Shown here piece by piece: positions 23,267-34,196 of a DNA stretch of 64,000 nt (within the stretch, counting starts at the first letter, position 1; every line of letters starts with the position of its first letter). The notes beneath the pieces are model-generated. The model made no database searches. It saw nothing but the letters and a program-made list of their open reading frames with translations, and was not told where the DNA came from. Source of the stretch: Melampsora larici-populina 98AG31 (lineage: Eukaryota; Basidiomycota; Pucciniomycetes; Pucciniales; Melampsoraceae); assembly GCF_000204055.1 (NCBI RefSeq), contig NW_006768797.1:443380-507379 (forward strand), written 5' to 3'. The position numbers were made by a program, and so were the translations under genes.

Positions 23267-24891
23267 ATGCCGCCCAGAAAGCTTATAACAGAAGACTTCC
23301 AGCCACTGATTGCCGACCTAGTTGAAGAAGGCCTCACTAACGCTGAAATACAAGTCGAACTATCTACTCATCACGATCTTCAATGCTCTCTCAGGAGTCT
23401 CACTCGTGCACGAACAGACTGGGGCCTACAAAGACTTCCAGACGAACACACCTATGAGCTTTTCAATGATCTAATCAGCTTCTATCATGGTCAAGGTATG
23501 CGCGCCGAACATATCATCAATATAATCAAAGAGTGTCACGACTTCAACCTGTCCCCACGTACTCTTGCACGACGCTGTCAAGTCCTCGGCCTGCACCAAA
23601 AGCACGACGATATAGATCTTGGAAAGGTTACTATGGAAGAAGTAGCTGAGTTTATCTGACAGACCAAGCGCAACCCGGACGGTAAACTAGCCGGATATCG
23701 TCGTGTCCATCATATCCTCAGAAACCAGCACGATGTGTTTGTCCACAGGTAAGTACGGGGTTAACTGAATGGATGCACTCGTTCAATTCTACCAATACCA
23801 TGCGTTTGTGTAGACACATTGTTGAAACTATGGTCAAACAAATGGATGGTGATGGTGTCGAAAATCGCTTGCGTGACTCCATCAATCGCCGAACCTTTTA
23901 TGTACCAGGGCCAAATTACGTGTGGTCTGCCGATGGACACGATAAGCTCAAGAAATTTGGCATCACAATGTATGGATTCATCGACGCCTGGTCTCGACGT
24001 GTACTGGGTATCTTTGTCCATATCACCAATAACAACCCAGCTCACATTGGCTTGTACTTTCTCGAGACTGTCAAGAAAATAGGTGGTATACCTAAACGAA
24101 CCGTGACCGATCATGGGACTGAAACAATCAACTTAGCTGCACATCAGATTGAGTTATCTGCCGTCTTTGCGAACATCACCAAGGAGGAAGCAGCACTTCG
24201 CCACCAATACACTGACTCAACTCTCAATCAAAAAATTGAATGCTTGTGGTCACAGCTCATGCGTCAGCACAACACGGCTTTAATCAACATGATCTTCACC
24301 TCCATGGAGCAGGGCAAGTACAACGATAATGACCCACTTGAAAGGCAAGTACCAAGTCTGGACAAGTAGACTCTGTGATGTAGTTGCTGATTTTGTCTTC
24401 AATCTAGGCTTCTGTTTTTGTATTTGTGGGTACCATTGGTCCAACAGTCATTGGATCAATGGATGTATGATTACAACTCATACTCGAAGCGGCTTGATGC
24501 TTGAACCAAGCTCCCAACAAGTTGTTCACCCAACTATTGTTACCTCGCTCCTGCATCCAACAACGGTGTTGAAGGCCTAATTCCAGTGACTTTGGAACAT
24601 GTTGAAGAAATTCAAGCTCGACATTATCCAAACGCTGATGAAATCAGGACCACTTCTCCTCTATGGCTCCGTGAGATTTGTGCATCAGCTCAAGAAGAAC
24701 TTCAGATCGACATGGCTAACGTCACTATGGAAAACATCTGGACAGTTTTTCACAAAATCCTTTTGTTTCTTCGATCCTATGATTTATTTCTTCTGGGAAT
24801 ACCTGAGGGTGTTCCGCGTGCTGCTACAAATCACGAAAAAGCTGTGGAAACTATTCAAAATCGGTTTGGACTCGTGTCGCGTGATAATTGA
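23267..24891 (+). pseudogene. integrase-core (rve-type) DDE transposase with two in-frame TGA codons
   Basis: Three exons (23267-23748, 23814-24344, 24408-24891) give 499 codons. The second intron uses a GC donor (AG|GCAAGT). The N-terminal 130 residues contain helix-turn-helix-like repeats (EEGLTNAEIQVELSTHHDLQ, SPRTLARRCQVLGL). The catalytic core has D in WSADGHDKLKKFG, D in VTDHGTE and E in NQKIECLWSQLMRQ, 42 residues after the second Asp; the family is common in basidiomycetes as 'integrase core' proteins. The C-terminal part follows (LLFLYLWVPLVQQSLDQW). TGA codons at 23657-23659 and 24502-24504 break it, so this copy should not make full-length enzyme. Confidence 0.82.
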
Positions 24892-25235
24892 AGGTCACAT
24901 AATGTTTTTCAATTTTTCTATTGACAGGTCACAGACAAACAAAACAAATGAACAACATCTAAACTCATACTTCGTAGTTAGTTCTTTAAAAGTTTGTTTT
25001 AGAAAGAGAAGACTACAACAGGTTGAGCTTGTGACAGACTGATCATGACTGTATCATTAACAAGGTATAGACACATTTGATTCGTGAATTCTGGACAAAT
25101 AAGAATGCTGGGATAGATACATGACAGATACATGACATGCTGCCATACATTACACATTTCTCACTACCATGTATTCAACTCATCCAATAGATGAGTCTTG
25201 AAGAGTAGCCTTGCCGTGTACTCCTTCTGTGTGAC

Positions 25236-26103
25236 TAGTCATAATTGACTGGTGAAATGGTAGTAGCCTAAAGTGTGAGGGGAATCCATCATCCAAGTCA
25301 GTTGTTGGCCTTTGTAACAGATTAAAACCAGACTTACCTGTACAATGAGCTCATCGGTATTAGAATCCCAATTCTTGATGTGTCCTGAGATGAAAGTATT
25401 GACTCCCCGTTCGTTAAAATCATCCACATTTAACACAGCCAGGCCTGGTTCACCTTGGTAATATATTACGTTGTCAATATATCTGCCCAACTGTGTATTA
25501 CAATGCAAGCAAAAATAACGTGTTAGTTGAAAAACAACAAAAGGGTAATGAAACAACTCAACTGAGGGAAACCATGCATTGTGTTCAACAATCAATGAAA
25601 CAATCTCGGGCCCAAAATCCCATGCCACCTCAGTATCTGCATAGATTGGCTTGCCTTGAGTTGACACCGTAACTGAGTTGACTAGATGTGGGATGAATTG
25701 GCCATAGGCCACAGGACTAGGCCCTAAAAAGCCATACAACTTGCTGAGCTGACTTCAAATATGCACTTCCTCAAGGCAGCGTCATGCAATAGAAGTCTGT
25801 GTGCATGGTATAGGTGATTGGTTTGCACTGCAGGCGCACCGGGAGTTGTATATATCAACACCACAGGCATCACATGTGGTGTGTTTGAATCCGCCCCACC
25901 CAACATGCAGTGGGCTTGGAAGAGAGTTGTACCGGCCGGAAAGACTTGACGCACATCTGAAAAAACTTCTTCAGCACACATCTAGAGGGAAAATTAATGG
26001 TGAAAAGTCAGTTTGTGAAGGATATTGCAAACATGAAAGAAATTGTGCTTGCCTCACGCCCTAGCACAAAGACACCACTGGCCACAGGAGGATTTTCAAG
26101 CAT
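25236..26103 (-). pseudogene. accessory gene 1 of the 7.9-kb element, unknown family, probable frameshift
   Basis: The ATG at 26103 opens MLENPPVASGVFVLGRE, followed by a GC-AG intron (26052-25982). The next exon reads MCAEEVFSDVRQVFPAGTTLFQAHCMLGGADSNTPH..., but near 25745 the sensible frame changes by one base in an A-run (into LYGFLGPSPVAYGQFIPHLV). A further intron of about 69 bases with a CTAAC branch-like site removes the segment after NAWFPS and rejoins at LGRYIDNVIYYQGEPGL. A last intron with a GTAAGT donor leads to a short terminal exon ATTISPVNYD. The product would be about 200 residues. No known domain is recognised. Its place inside the inverted repeats and the preserved splice sites suggest cargo rather than chance. 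Confidence 0.5.
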
Positions 26104-26462
26104 TTGAATATAGAATTAAGCTGTGACAGAATGTACTCTATGTAGACAAAGGTTAATGGGCAAAAAGTTCTCTCTGGATTATTGAGAGTTAGAGATCTGT
26201 GATTGAATAGAGTGATATGAGTTTCCGTTTGGTTTTTGATAAAGAGCTCAATAAAGGGGGTCAAACAAAGATGTTAATGACGATACATTATAATGAATCA
26301 GACCCTGAACCATCTCATTTTCAAGTATGATTCAAAAAAAATCACTTACAGGGTCTGGACTATCACAAAATTAACAATAATCAAGACCCCGTACTACAAC
26401 TGTTGTACAAATACCATGTCAACTAACTTTACATTCTCAAAAAAGTTTTAAGATGGAAAAAG

Positions 26463-26780
26463 AGAAAATTGGTTTATTGCTATGGCACACTGCCTTTGAA
26501 CAAACAGCAAATGGAGGTACTTAAAAGAGAGAATTGGTTTATTGTTATGGCACACTGCCTTTGAACAAACAGCAATTCGAGGTAATTAAAAGACTTAATT
26601 GGTTTATTGTTATGGCACACTGCCTTTGAACAAACAGCAATTCGAAGTAATTAAAAGAGAGAATTGGTTTATTGTTATGGCACACTGCCTTTGAACAAAC
26701 AGCAATTCGAGGTAATTGAAAGAAATACAATTGGTTCATTGTTATGGCACACTGCCTTTAAACAAACGGCAATTGATGTT
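26463..26780. repeat. 65-bp tandem repeat, five copies
   Basis: Units containing ATTGGTTTATTGTTATGGCA start at 26468, 26533, 26598, 26663 and 26730 (the last spacing is 67). Copies differ by a few bases. It lies between the two accessory genes of the 7.9-kb element. Confidence 0.93.
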
Positions 26781-26920
26781 ACATAGAAGAATCAGAACTT
26801 TATGGTGTTGGAAGGGGAGGTCAGTGAGCTTCACCCGTCTGGTATTTATATCTGTAAGATATGTACTACCTGAACCAAATTTATTGCTTATCAGCCAATG
26901 ATCAAGCTGAAGCGAATAAA

Positions 26921-26957
26921 AAGAAAGCATAACCTTTGGATTAAAAGGTTATGCTTT
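26921..26957. repeat. strong short hairpin
   Basis: The arms AAAGCATAACCTTT and AAAGGTTATGCTTT are perfect complements around a short GGATTA loop. It lies about 60 bases beyond the stop side of accessory gene 2 and could mark a 3' end or be a foldback remnant. Confidence 0.7.
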
Positions 26958-27014
26958 TCATCAAAAGCAGTAAATGAAATGCCTTCGACAGAACACAATA
27001 GAAAGCAGCGCTTT

Positions 27015-28373
27015 CTATGTGTTCTCAGTACAAACCAAGAGCCTTGAGCGAGTTGCATTTAGTTTATCAAAGCATTTACTGAGTGGTGTTTTGCTAATAA
27101 GTTCAATTGGACCGCTTGGGTGCCAAATGTCAATTGGTTGAATGCTGTGAGTACGGCTTCTTTGAGGTTCTTTCAAATGCCAACGGTAAGCGATGAAGTC
27201 TGATTCAACAGTGTTTCCATCAACTTGAAGGAGCCACTGAAGACCAGCTTCCCATGAAATTCCACGTTTGCTGTGAAGGAGGTAAGGCTCGCGAGATGCA
27301 CCAAATCGTTCAACTCCTTGTTCAACCTTTTCTTCATTGGTATGGATTAAAGGCTGTGTCCAACGGGCTGGAAGGAAGACAGAACAACACATGTCATTGA
27401 GAATCAACAATCATACATTACATAGGACAATGTTTACCTTTGTAACCAAGAAGTGTCTTGTTTGCGGCTGAATTGGTCAAAGGTGGGGCTTCAGGAGTCT
27501 TGATCTCTACAGCGGGGGTCAAGGTGCGGTTGTGTTCGAAACGGGTATGATCATAGATGAGATTGATCGAGCTGTTATTTGTGAACCACCACGTCAAGTT
27601 TGAAGGTGTGGCAGTAGCTTCTTGGTTCCCTAAGGAAGTAAATTCAAAACCGGCTGAGTCCAGAGTGTCAAGGATGTCGTTTGGTACAAAGATCTGTTGA
27701 AAGTGTGTCCAAAGATCTTGACGTAACTCTTTGTAAGCTTGAGGATGAAACAAGTTGATTGTTCGAGAGGTTGAGAGCGGTTTTTGTTTTGCCCATTTAG
27801 GTGCGTGATAAATTTCAAAACCACACGGAAAAGTGATTGCAGGTGTTGATCCATCATATGCCGGAGTGTCTGAGGTAGGGCGTGCCCGTGGCCGATTGGT
27901 TGTTGCTCCTCGTGGGCGCTTGACCTTGGCGGCCTGGCAGCTGTAATTGTTCAATTTCGACTTTCTTTGGCGATGGTGAGTGGGTCAAATGTATGTGATA
28001 TGGCCGGGGTTGATGTCATGATTGAGGATGTAGTGATAGGGGTTTGAAGGGCATTATTATGGGCAGCAATGGTGGCTGCTGCATGCTTGTATGCTCGTGC
28101 ATCAAAGCTGGAATTAGGCTGCGTAGTATGATTTGTAGGTTGTGTTTGATATGAAGATGTTGAAGTGGAAGCCGTGGCTGAAATGGGTTGAGGATACTGT
28201 TGGTGATTGAAGTTAGACATCATTGGAGAGGGAATGTCAATTGAGCTGGAACTGTTGGCTGATTGGGAAGATGATGCTGAGAGGGGTCCAAGTCATATTT
28301 CAAGGCATGTGAGACAAAGGCCATGAAATACTGAAGGTCTTTGATGGCATACGGAGCATGGTGTTGCGTTCAT
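27015..28373 (-). pseudogene. accessory gene 2 of the 7.9-kb element, zinc-ribbon-like N-terminus
   Basis: The ATG at 28373 gives MNATPCSVCHQRPSVFHGLCLTC, a paired-CxxC zinc-binding motif. A TGA interrupts the frame three codons later (near 28293), after which the same frame continues as a Ser/Thr/Gln-rich linker ending SFDARAYKHAAATIAAHNNALQ. Around 27957 the frame changes (frameshift or undetected intron). A large conserved-looking block follows: KVKRPRGATTNRPRARP, then FEIYHAPKWAKQ and LRQDLWTHFQQIFVPNDILDTL. A 68-base intron (phase 1) leads to the last exon (ARWTQPLIHTNEEKVEQGVERF...ending LLVCTENT). The total is roughly 430 residues. The family is not recognised. The basic segment and zinc motif hint at nucleic-acid binding. 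Confidence 0.55.
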
Positions 28374-28546
28374 GTTAATGTTTAAGACAGATGATGTAAA
28401 AAAAGTGAAGTAGAAATTGAATGTAGGCGGAGAAAAAAAAGATACAGGAAGGGGTGAGAAAGGAATGAGATGCATACCATATTAGGAAACCCCGAGGGAT
28501 TATATAGACCAAGGGTTGTAGCCATGGCCTTTTGGACTGAGTGAAA

Positions 28547-29173
28547 TCTCAATCCTAGTAGTACTACCGCATCTATGTAGAAACAAAAAAAAGAATTTGT
28601 AAAAAAGAATATACCTGATGAAAATCATATTTTGATTGTGCAATACTTATCATTCAGCATTGGTTCTGTTCTTTGGCACTAACTATGTTTTTGTTCTTGT
28701 TGATCTTTCAATGAAACATAATTGATAAGATTTAAAAGTTTTCAGTCATTAAGATGGACTTGTAATACAGTGAATGGTCAGTGGGGCGAGCCAGAATGTG
28801 ATGTGAGCCTTGGCAATAAAATCAATTGAATGTTGAAAAAAATAAAACTTTTTGAAAAATCACACAGAGAAATATTAATCCAGCTATAATGGTCAATAGA
28901 ATTGCACTTTGATCTTAAAGGTCAATTTTTGGTTTTGCATTTCAAAGTTCTTGATTCTATGGTACATATGGAGTAAAAGCTTCAAGCTAAAAGAACAAAA
29001 ATCAATGGGTTTTAGTTCTTGTTACCAACAAAACCATCAGTCTGAGTGAAATTAATCTTTCACCAATTTGTTATATTTCATGATAAACTGAACAAAGGAT
29101 TTTTCGAAAAGTAATCTTCTGTCTGTAGAAGAAAGATTAGAACCAAAACCTTAATCTGGGTCACCTTTGAAAT
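28547..29173 (+). repeat. 627-bp copy of the dsc2-like gene's 3' end inside the transposon
   Basis: It aligns without any gap to 30707-31333 (constant offset 2160), with only two differences found by eye (28566 and 29062, both A where the gene copy has G). It contains the last codons, stop and 3' flank of the neighbouring dsc2-like gene. The fragment has no function of its own visible here. Confidence 0.95.
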
Positions 29174-29493
29174 GGCAAGGGATGTAGTCTTTTAGATTCA
29201 TAGAACTGGAAAGCAGCCTTGTCCGGTCACTTCAAAAGCGGCCTGAACCGGGCAGGAGCAGTCCTTTCGAACTGGGCAGGGTCTTGAGCGGGGCCTGAAG
29301 CGTACTTTTGCAAGTTTTGTCGTTTTGGCGCAGTTGGCGCTTGTGGGCCACCGTACTTGGTGGACCGACTGAAGTCGAGTCAAGATAGTTTGAGGTGGTC
29401 GGTACTTTCACTGTCTCGGTACTTTCCTAGCTGATCGGTTCTGTAGTTGTGACGTAGCAGTGACAAGTTTCGAAGAACTTGGACAATTTCAAA

Positions 29494-30740
29494 ATGTTCA
29501 CCATCACCATCACATATTACTCAAGAAGATGGGTCATCCCTCAACTTTCGCCAACGCACCTATTACAAAAGGTTAGTACTCTTTTATTTATCTTGAAGCT
29601 TTAATTTATCATTAATCATTAACCAGGGGTTCTTTTGGATTCATAGTTGCCGTTCTTGGTTGTTCTTTAATTTCATTTTTACTTTCAAATCATCAAGACC
29701 TTTTAGACTTACCACTCAAACCAGAATTAACCCAAAACCTACAAGTATGTAACTAATTTCACCATCAATTTTTGACTTGATAATATCTTGGAACTGATTA
29801 TGTCCTCGTAAAAAACCTGGCTTTTTTTGGTTTTTGGTTTTCTTTTTTAGTTTTGGAGAATTCTTTCACATCATTTTGTTTGTTCTGATTTAATTGACGT
29901 TTTACTTATCGTTATTTTATTATGGAATGTTTCGATACCTATTGAACGTATCTTTGGTTCAATTAAGTATGCTGTCCGTGTTTCTTTTTTTTCCAATTTT
30001 TTTTTTGACTTTTTTTTGGGGGGGTTCTAGATTGAAATTTGAGAATCGAAAAGCTGATGTGTTTTGAAGGTTTTTGAATTTATTTTTTTAGAGTTTCTTA
30101 CTGGTGACCATCATCATGGGATCTTTTCTTGAACTTTTAGTTTTGGTAATCGGAAATCGATTATTCGATTATCAGTCAGTTAAAATTTTCTAAACTTACA
30201 AGATCAATCCGAATCTGAATTCTTCGAACCACTTCACTCTGCAGGGCGATTCCATCCGGTCCATTCTTAATCGCATTTTCAATTTTATATCAACATCAAA
30301 AACTAATCCCATCACTTCATGATTATGATCTAAACCCATTCAAATTCGATTCACATACATTCTTACCTAACCTATTATCACTCTTTATATTTTGTTTAAA
30401 TCCGATTTCATCTACTTTAGGTCTTTTAGTTGGATCGATTTATAATCTCAATCAATTCAAATTCAATCAATGGAGAATCCCATCAAGTATTTTACCTCGA
30501 TTTCTTCTTCATTCTCAAACCTCAATGTTTCTTAAATTTGAAGATCCGAACAGAAGACCAAGAACTTCGGGGGTTCTTGTTCCTTCACCGCCTACTGAGG
30601 TCGAGTTGAATGAATTGTTGGTGATGTTTCCTGATTTGTCTAGGGATGAAGTTTTAAAGAAATGGAATTTATCAGGTGGTAGTTTAACAAGAACAGTCGA
30701 TTTGATTCTCAATCCTAGTAGTACTGCCGCATCTATGTAG
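29494..30740 (+). CDS. Dsc2/UBAC2-like rhomboid-type membrane protein with C-terminal CUE/UBA-like domain
   Basis: The exons encode successive membrane segments. GFIVAVLGCSLISFLLS is followed by FWRILSHHFVCSDLIDVLLIVILLWNVSIPIERIFGSIKYA, the rhomboid-like core pattern of UBAC2 and the fungal Dsc2 subunit. After further introns comes AIPSGPFLIAFSILYQHQKLIP and TFLPNLLSLFIFCLNPISSTLGLLVGSIY. The C-terminal 45 residues (EVELNELLVMFPDLSRDEVLKKWNLSGGSLTRTVDLIL) match a CUE/UBA-type ubiquitin-binding fold. In fungi Dsc2 is part of the Golgi/endosome Dsc E3 ligase complex, which activates SREBP. The first exon is uncertain: ATGs at 29494 and 29529 are possible, but neither joins the next exon in the hydrophobic frame with a standard splice. 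The 7.9-kb transposon ends 138 bases upstream. Confidence 0.72.
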
Positions 30741-31333
30741 AAACAAAAAAAAGAATTTGTAAAAAAGAATATACCTGATGAAAATCATATTTTGATTGTG
30801 CAATACTTATCATTCAGCATTGGTTCTGTTCTTTGGCACTAACTATGTTTTTGTTCTTGTTGATCTTTCAATGAAACATAATTGATAAGATTTAAAAGTT
30901 TTCAGTCATTAAGATGGACTTGTAATACAGTGAATGGTCAGTGGGGCGAGCCAGAATGTGATGTGAGCCTTGGCAATAAAATCAATTGAATGTTGAAAAA
31001 AATAAAACTTTTTGAAAAATCACACAGAGAAATATTAATCCAGCTATAATGGTCAATAGAATTGCACTTTGATCTTAAAGGTCAATTTTTGGTTTTGCAT
31101 TTCAAAGTTCTTGATTCTATGGTACATATGGAGTAAAAGCTTCAAGCTAAAAGAACAAAAATCAATGGGTTTTAGTTCTTGTTACCAACAAAACCATCAG
31201 TCTGAGTGAAATTAATCTTTCGCCAATTTGTTATATTTCATGATAAACTGAACAAAGGATTTTTCGAAAAGTAATCTTCTGTCTGTAGAAGAAAGATTAG
31301 AACCAAAACCTTAATCTGGGTCACCTTTGAAAT

Positions 31334-32115
31334 TGACAGATCTATGAAACCTGCACTTGATGGTTTTTGGTCATTTTCAATTGAATCTTCAAAGGCACAA
31401 ATCTGGTTGGTCAAGATTTTGCCCAACCCTCATGGTTCTTGATTTCTTGGGCTAAGAGGTTGAGGATGAGGAGGATCATTGGACTTATAAGTAACCTGGT
31501 GAACTTGGTTCAACTGTCACTGACAAAGATTGTGTTACAATGCTTATGTTGAGATAAGAAGTAGATTGTGTGGAGGTAGTTGGCATGTTTGAAAGGGAGG
31601 GCCAGATGGTGTAGTTAATAGATCTTTGGAAGTTTTTGCTGGAGATTTTGCAGCCTTTGCTAAGACTTTTGTAGTTGTTGCTGAAGCTTTTGAACTGGGC
31701 TGAAAAAACCTTCAACTTGTTAAAAAAATGGACTGAAGATATCTTCAGCCCAAGCACTGAAAATATTTGAGTAGATAATTCTTTCTGCCTATCTGTATAT
31801 TGTGGATTTTTTATTCCTTTCCAAAAGAAAGAGAATTATGTTGAATTTTGCAAAAAAATGAGGAATTGATTTGTTTTAATTTGGTTCATTTGGGCAATCT
31901 GACATCCTTTACACATTCAAATTGGTTTGCATCCATTTTTATTGTTGGTGATATAAAAATGTATACGGGTCACTACACCAGTGACAAAATATACAAAATG
32001 ACATTATTTAATCCTAGCCAAAGGTCATAAATAGGACAAGAAAAAGTAGAAAGACCAATCACTCCAAAAATATCCAGTACATGAACTCCTATATAGAAGA
32101 GAAAATAGAAAAAAG
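31334..32115. other. intergenic, 3' flank
   Basis: AT-rich DNA between two convergent genes. ORFs are low-complexity. Nothing else seen. Confidence 0.4.
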
Positions 32116-33223
32116 TCATAATTTATTCAATTGTTTGAATTGCCAGTCAGAAATTAACTTTTTTAAGACCTTAGATGATAAGCCATTCCTTCCATCCATC
32201 CACATGAGATATCCTAGAACTTCGTCTGAGGTCCATTCCCAGACACGATTATCTACTCTACCTGCGTGTTTGCATTCATGGACGATATCAAAATCTGCAT
32301 GTTCCCAATTCGTCATATAGCTCTGCAAGTATTCCCACCCCTCTCTTAAAAGTTTCTGATTACGTTCGTCTCCTATATAATGATAATTTGCGATCAAGGC
32401 TCCAAAAAAAGTAGGTGTTAATTTATTTTTGGCTCGAACAAGTACTCTTTGTATATCTCTAGATTTCAAACCATTCAATTTATTCTCTTTCAAAACTCTT
32501 TGTATCAATTTAGCTTTCAAGGGTTTAAACCATATTTCGATTTCTTTTCGAAAAGGGAGACTCCCCCAAATTTGATGCTTTCCAGATCTTGTTAACAAAG
32601 AAACACCGTCACGAACCGCATTATGAGCTTTATGAACTTTGGGAGGAATTACATCCACATTTTTCTCCCGAATTGGGTCAGATTTTTCTTCTCCACCATT
32701 ATATTCTTTTGATACTCCAGTATCTCCTGGAACACTTGGCGTTTGAATGTGATGACTTTCAACAGATTGGAGGTCGATGATGGATTGATGTTGATCTTCC
32801 GTGAGACTTTCCATGTCTTCTGCCGATGGTTCAGATGTTGAAAATTCTTGAACCGAACTCGATCCTGAGCCATGAAATATCTCTGAGCTATGAGTTGGAG
32901 CTTCACGAACATGATGATGTAGATCACTTGAACCAGAGCCTAGAGGATCATATGTTGGAAAACTGTATGGGAAAGCTCCAAACATTGAGTGTTTATAGGG
33001 CATAACACTGTGATGATCTCCTGGTAGATGCGACCCTGGCTTCGTGAGCTGTGCGGTTTGATCCTCTAGCCACATCCTAACATCTGGTGTGAACCTGAAG
33101 GATTTTTCTTGTCGATACGAATTTTTAAAGGAATCTGTTTTTTGAACTCCTAATGTACCAGAAATTCTATGGTTTTGTGGAAATACTACATTGTTTGTTG
33201 TGAGTTCAGGCGGTGCTGCAAAC

Positions 33224-33890
33224 GTCAATTCCAATGGATCTATTCCCTCAAGCTTTGATATTGTGGATGATGGTACAGGTGTCAATTCCAGTGGATGTAC
33301 AGTAAACCCGAGTACGTGTTCCGACCTGCCCTGCAAAATCAAATTTCACCTTTCGGGTCAATGTCGGGGCACTCAATTTGAATGTTTGAGACTGGCACCC
33401 AGACCATTGAAAAGGCATTGCTTTGATGAATCTAGGAATATGGTTTTGGAGACCAAAAATATGATTTTACTCTTTTAGAGGTTTGGATTTTCGGACCTAG
33501 GCCTCAATTAGGTACCTATCTAGCTACTTAGCGGCGCACTAGGCCTATAATTTAATGAATATGGCTGCTCAAGTGGCAAATAACAACCAAATTTGCTTTT
33601 TTTTCAAAAAAAAACCAAAAGTTTTGCAGCCTAACACCACCCCTCAACCTTACTCTCCCGCCAAAAAAAGCAGAAAAAATGGCAAAAATTTCTCAAAAAT
33701 TTCGGACCCAAACCTCTATGCGGACTGGCTTGGAACACGTACTCGGGTTTACCCACTGTATTTCGCCATATTTTGATATCGTCGATGGTGGTGCAAGTGT
33801 CAATTCCAGTGGATCTATTTCGCCGTATTTTGATATGGTCGATGATGGTGCAAGTGTTAATTCCAATGGATCTATTTTGTCAAGTTTTGA
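33224..33890. repeat. 57-bp coding minisatellite interrupted by the MITE
   Basis: Units of the form GTCAATTCCAGTGGATCTAT...TTTGATATNGT recur at about 33224-33298 and, after the MITE, 33759-33890. The period is 57 bases, so each unit adds 19 residues without changing frame. Confidence 0.85.
33300..33758. mobile_element. 459-bp MITE (TA target duplication) inside a coding repeat
   Basis: The right end, read inward, is CAGTGGGTAAACCCGAGTACG. The left end is the same with four bases missing (CAGTAAACCCGAGTACGTGT). TA flanks both ends (33298-33299 and 33759-33760). The inverted match covers about 27 bases. It carries no protein gene, so it is a non-autonomous Tc1/mariner-like MITE by termini and TA target. 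Confidence 0.88.
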
Positions 33891-34196
33891 TATTGTGATG
33901 GTCCCAGGGTTTGTTGTTTCTAATCTTAAAGCTGTGTCTAGATTTCGTCCACCCAGGTACATCGATTTTGTCAAGTTTGTGCATATGATCATGAAAGTTA
34001 TACTTATAGTTGAGTACACTGAGCGGGACATTTTTATGTGATGCTGTTGAATCATTGGATTTGTCATGGAAGTTGTTTGTACTCGCAATAGTTGGATCTG
34101 AAGGTGATTGGCTCAAGATAGTCACGGCCGGCTCACTGACGACATGAACTTCAAAATCATTTTCAACTCTGGCGGATTTAGCTGGATGTTTCAGTG

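Larger units (their letters stand above)
21456..29355. mobile_element. 7.9-kb DNA transposon with integrase-type DDE transposase and accessory genes
   Basis: The ends are inverted repeats of about 120 bases beginning TACGGTGGCCCACAAGCGCC. The left repeat is split: 21456-21463, then 22869 onward, because another element inserted eight bases inside it. The right repeat is about 29234-29355. A 6-bp duplication CTTGGT flanks it (21450-21455 and 29356-29361). Inside are a transposase (23267-24891, plus), two minus-strand accessory genes (25236-26103 and 27015-28373), a 65-bp tandem repeat and a copied host fragment (28547-29173). Without the inserted element it is about 6.5 kb. The combination of integrase-like core and 6-bp duplication does not let me name the superfamily with confidence (Dada is one named superfamily with 6-7-bp duplications). 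Confidence 0.9.
32116..34196 (-). pseudogene. repeat-containing gene split by a MITE, function unknown
   Basis: An exon entered through an acceptor at about 34197 reads LKHPAKSARVENDFEVHVVSEPAVT. A region of 19-residue repeats (IDPLELTLAPSSTISKYGE, 57 bp each) follows in another frame; an intron or frameshift between them is unresolved. At 33758 the repeats are interrupted by a 459-bp MITE plus its TA duplication. Removing those 461 bases restores one frame (KYGEI joining HPLELTPVP). The frame then runs through 380 residues to the stop at 32116. The C-terminal third (GSLPFRKEIEIWFKPLKAKLIQRVLK...YLQSYMTNWEHADFDIVHECKHAGR...) looks globular and conserved. No family is recognised. In the present allele, translation from the MITE-derived ATG (33342) could give an N-terminally altered protein. 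Confidence 0.6.
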
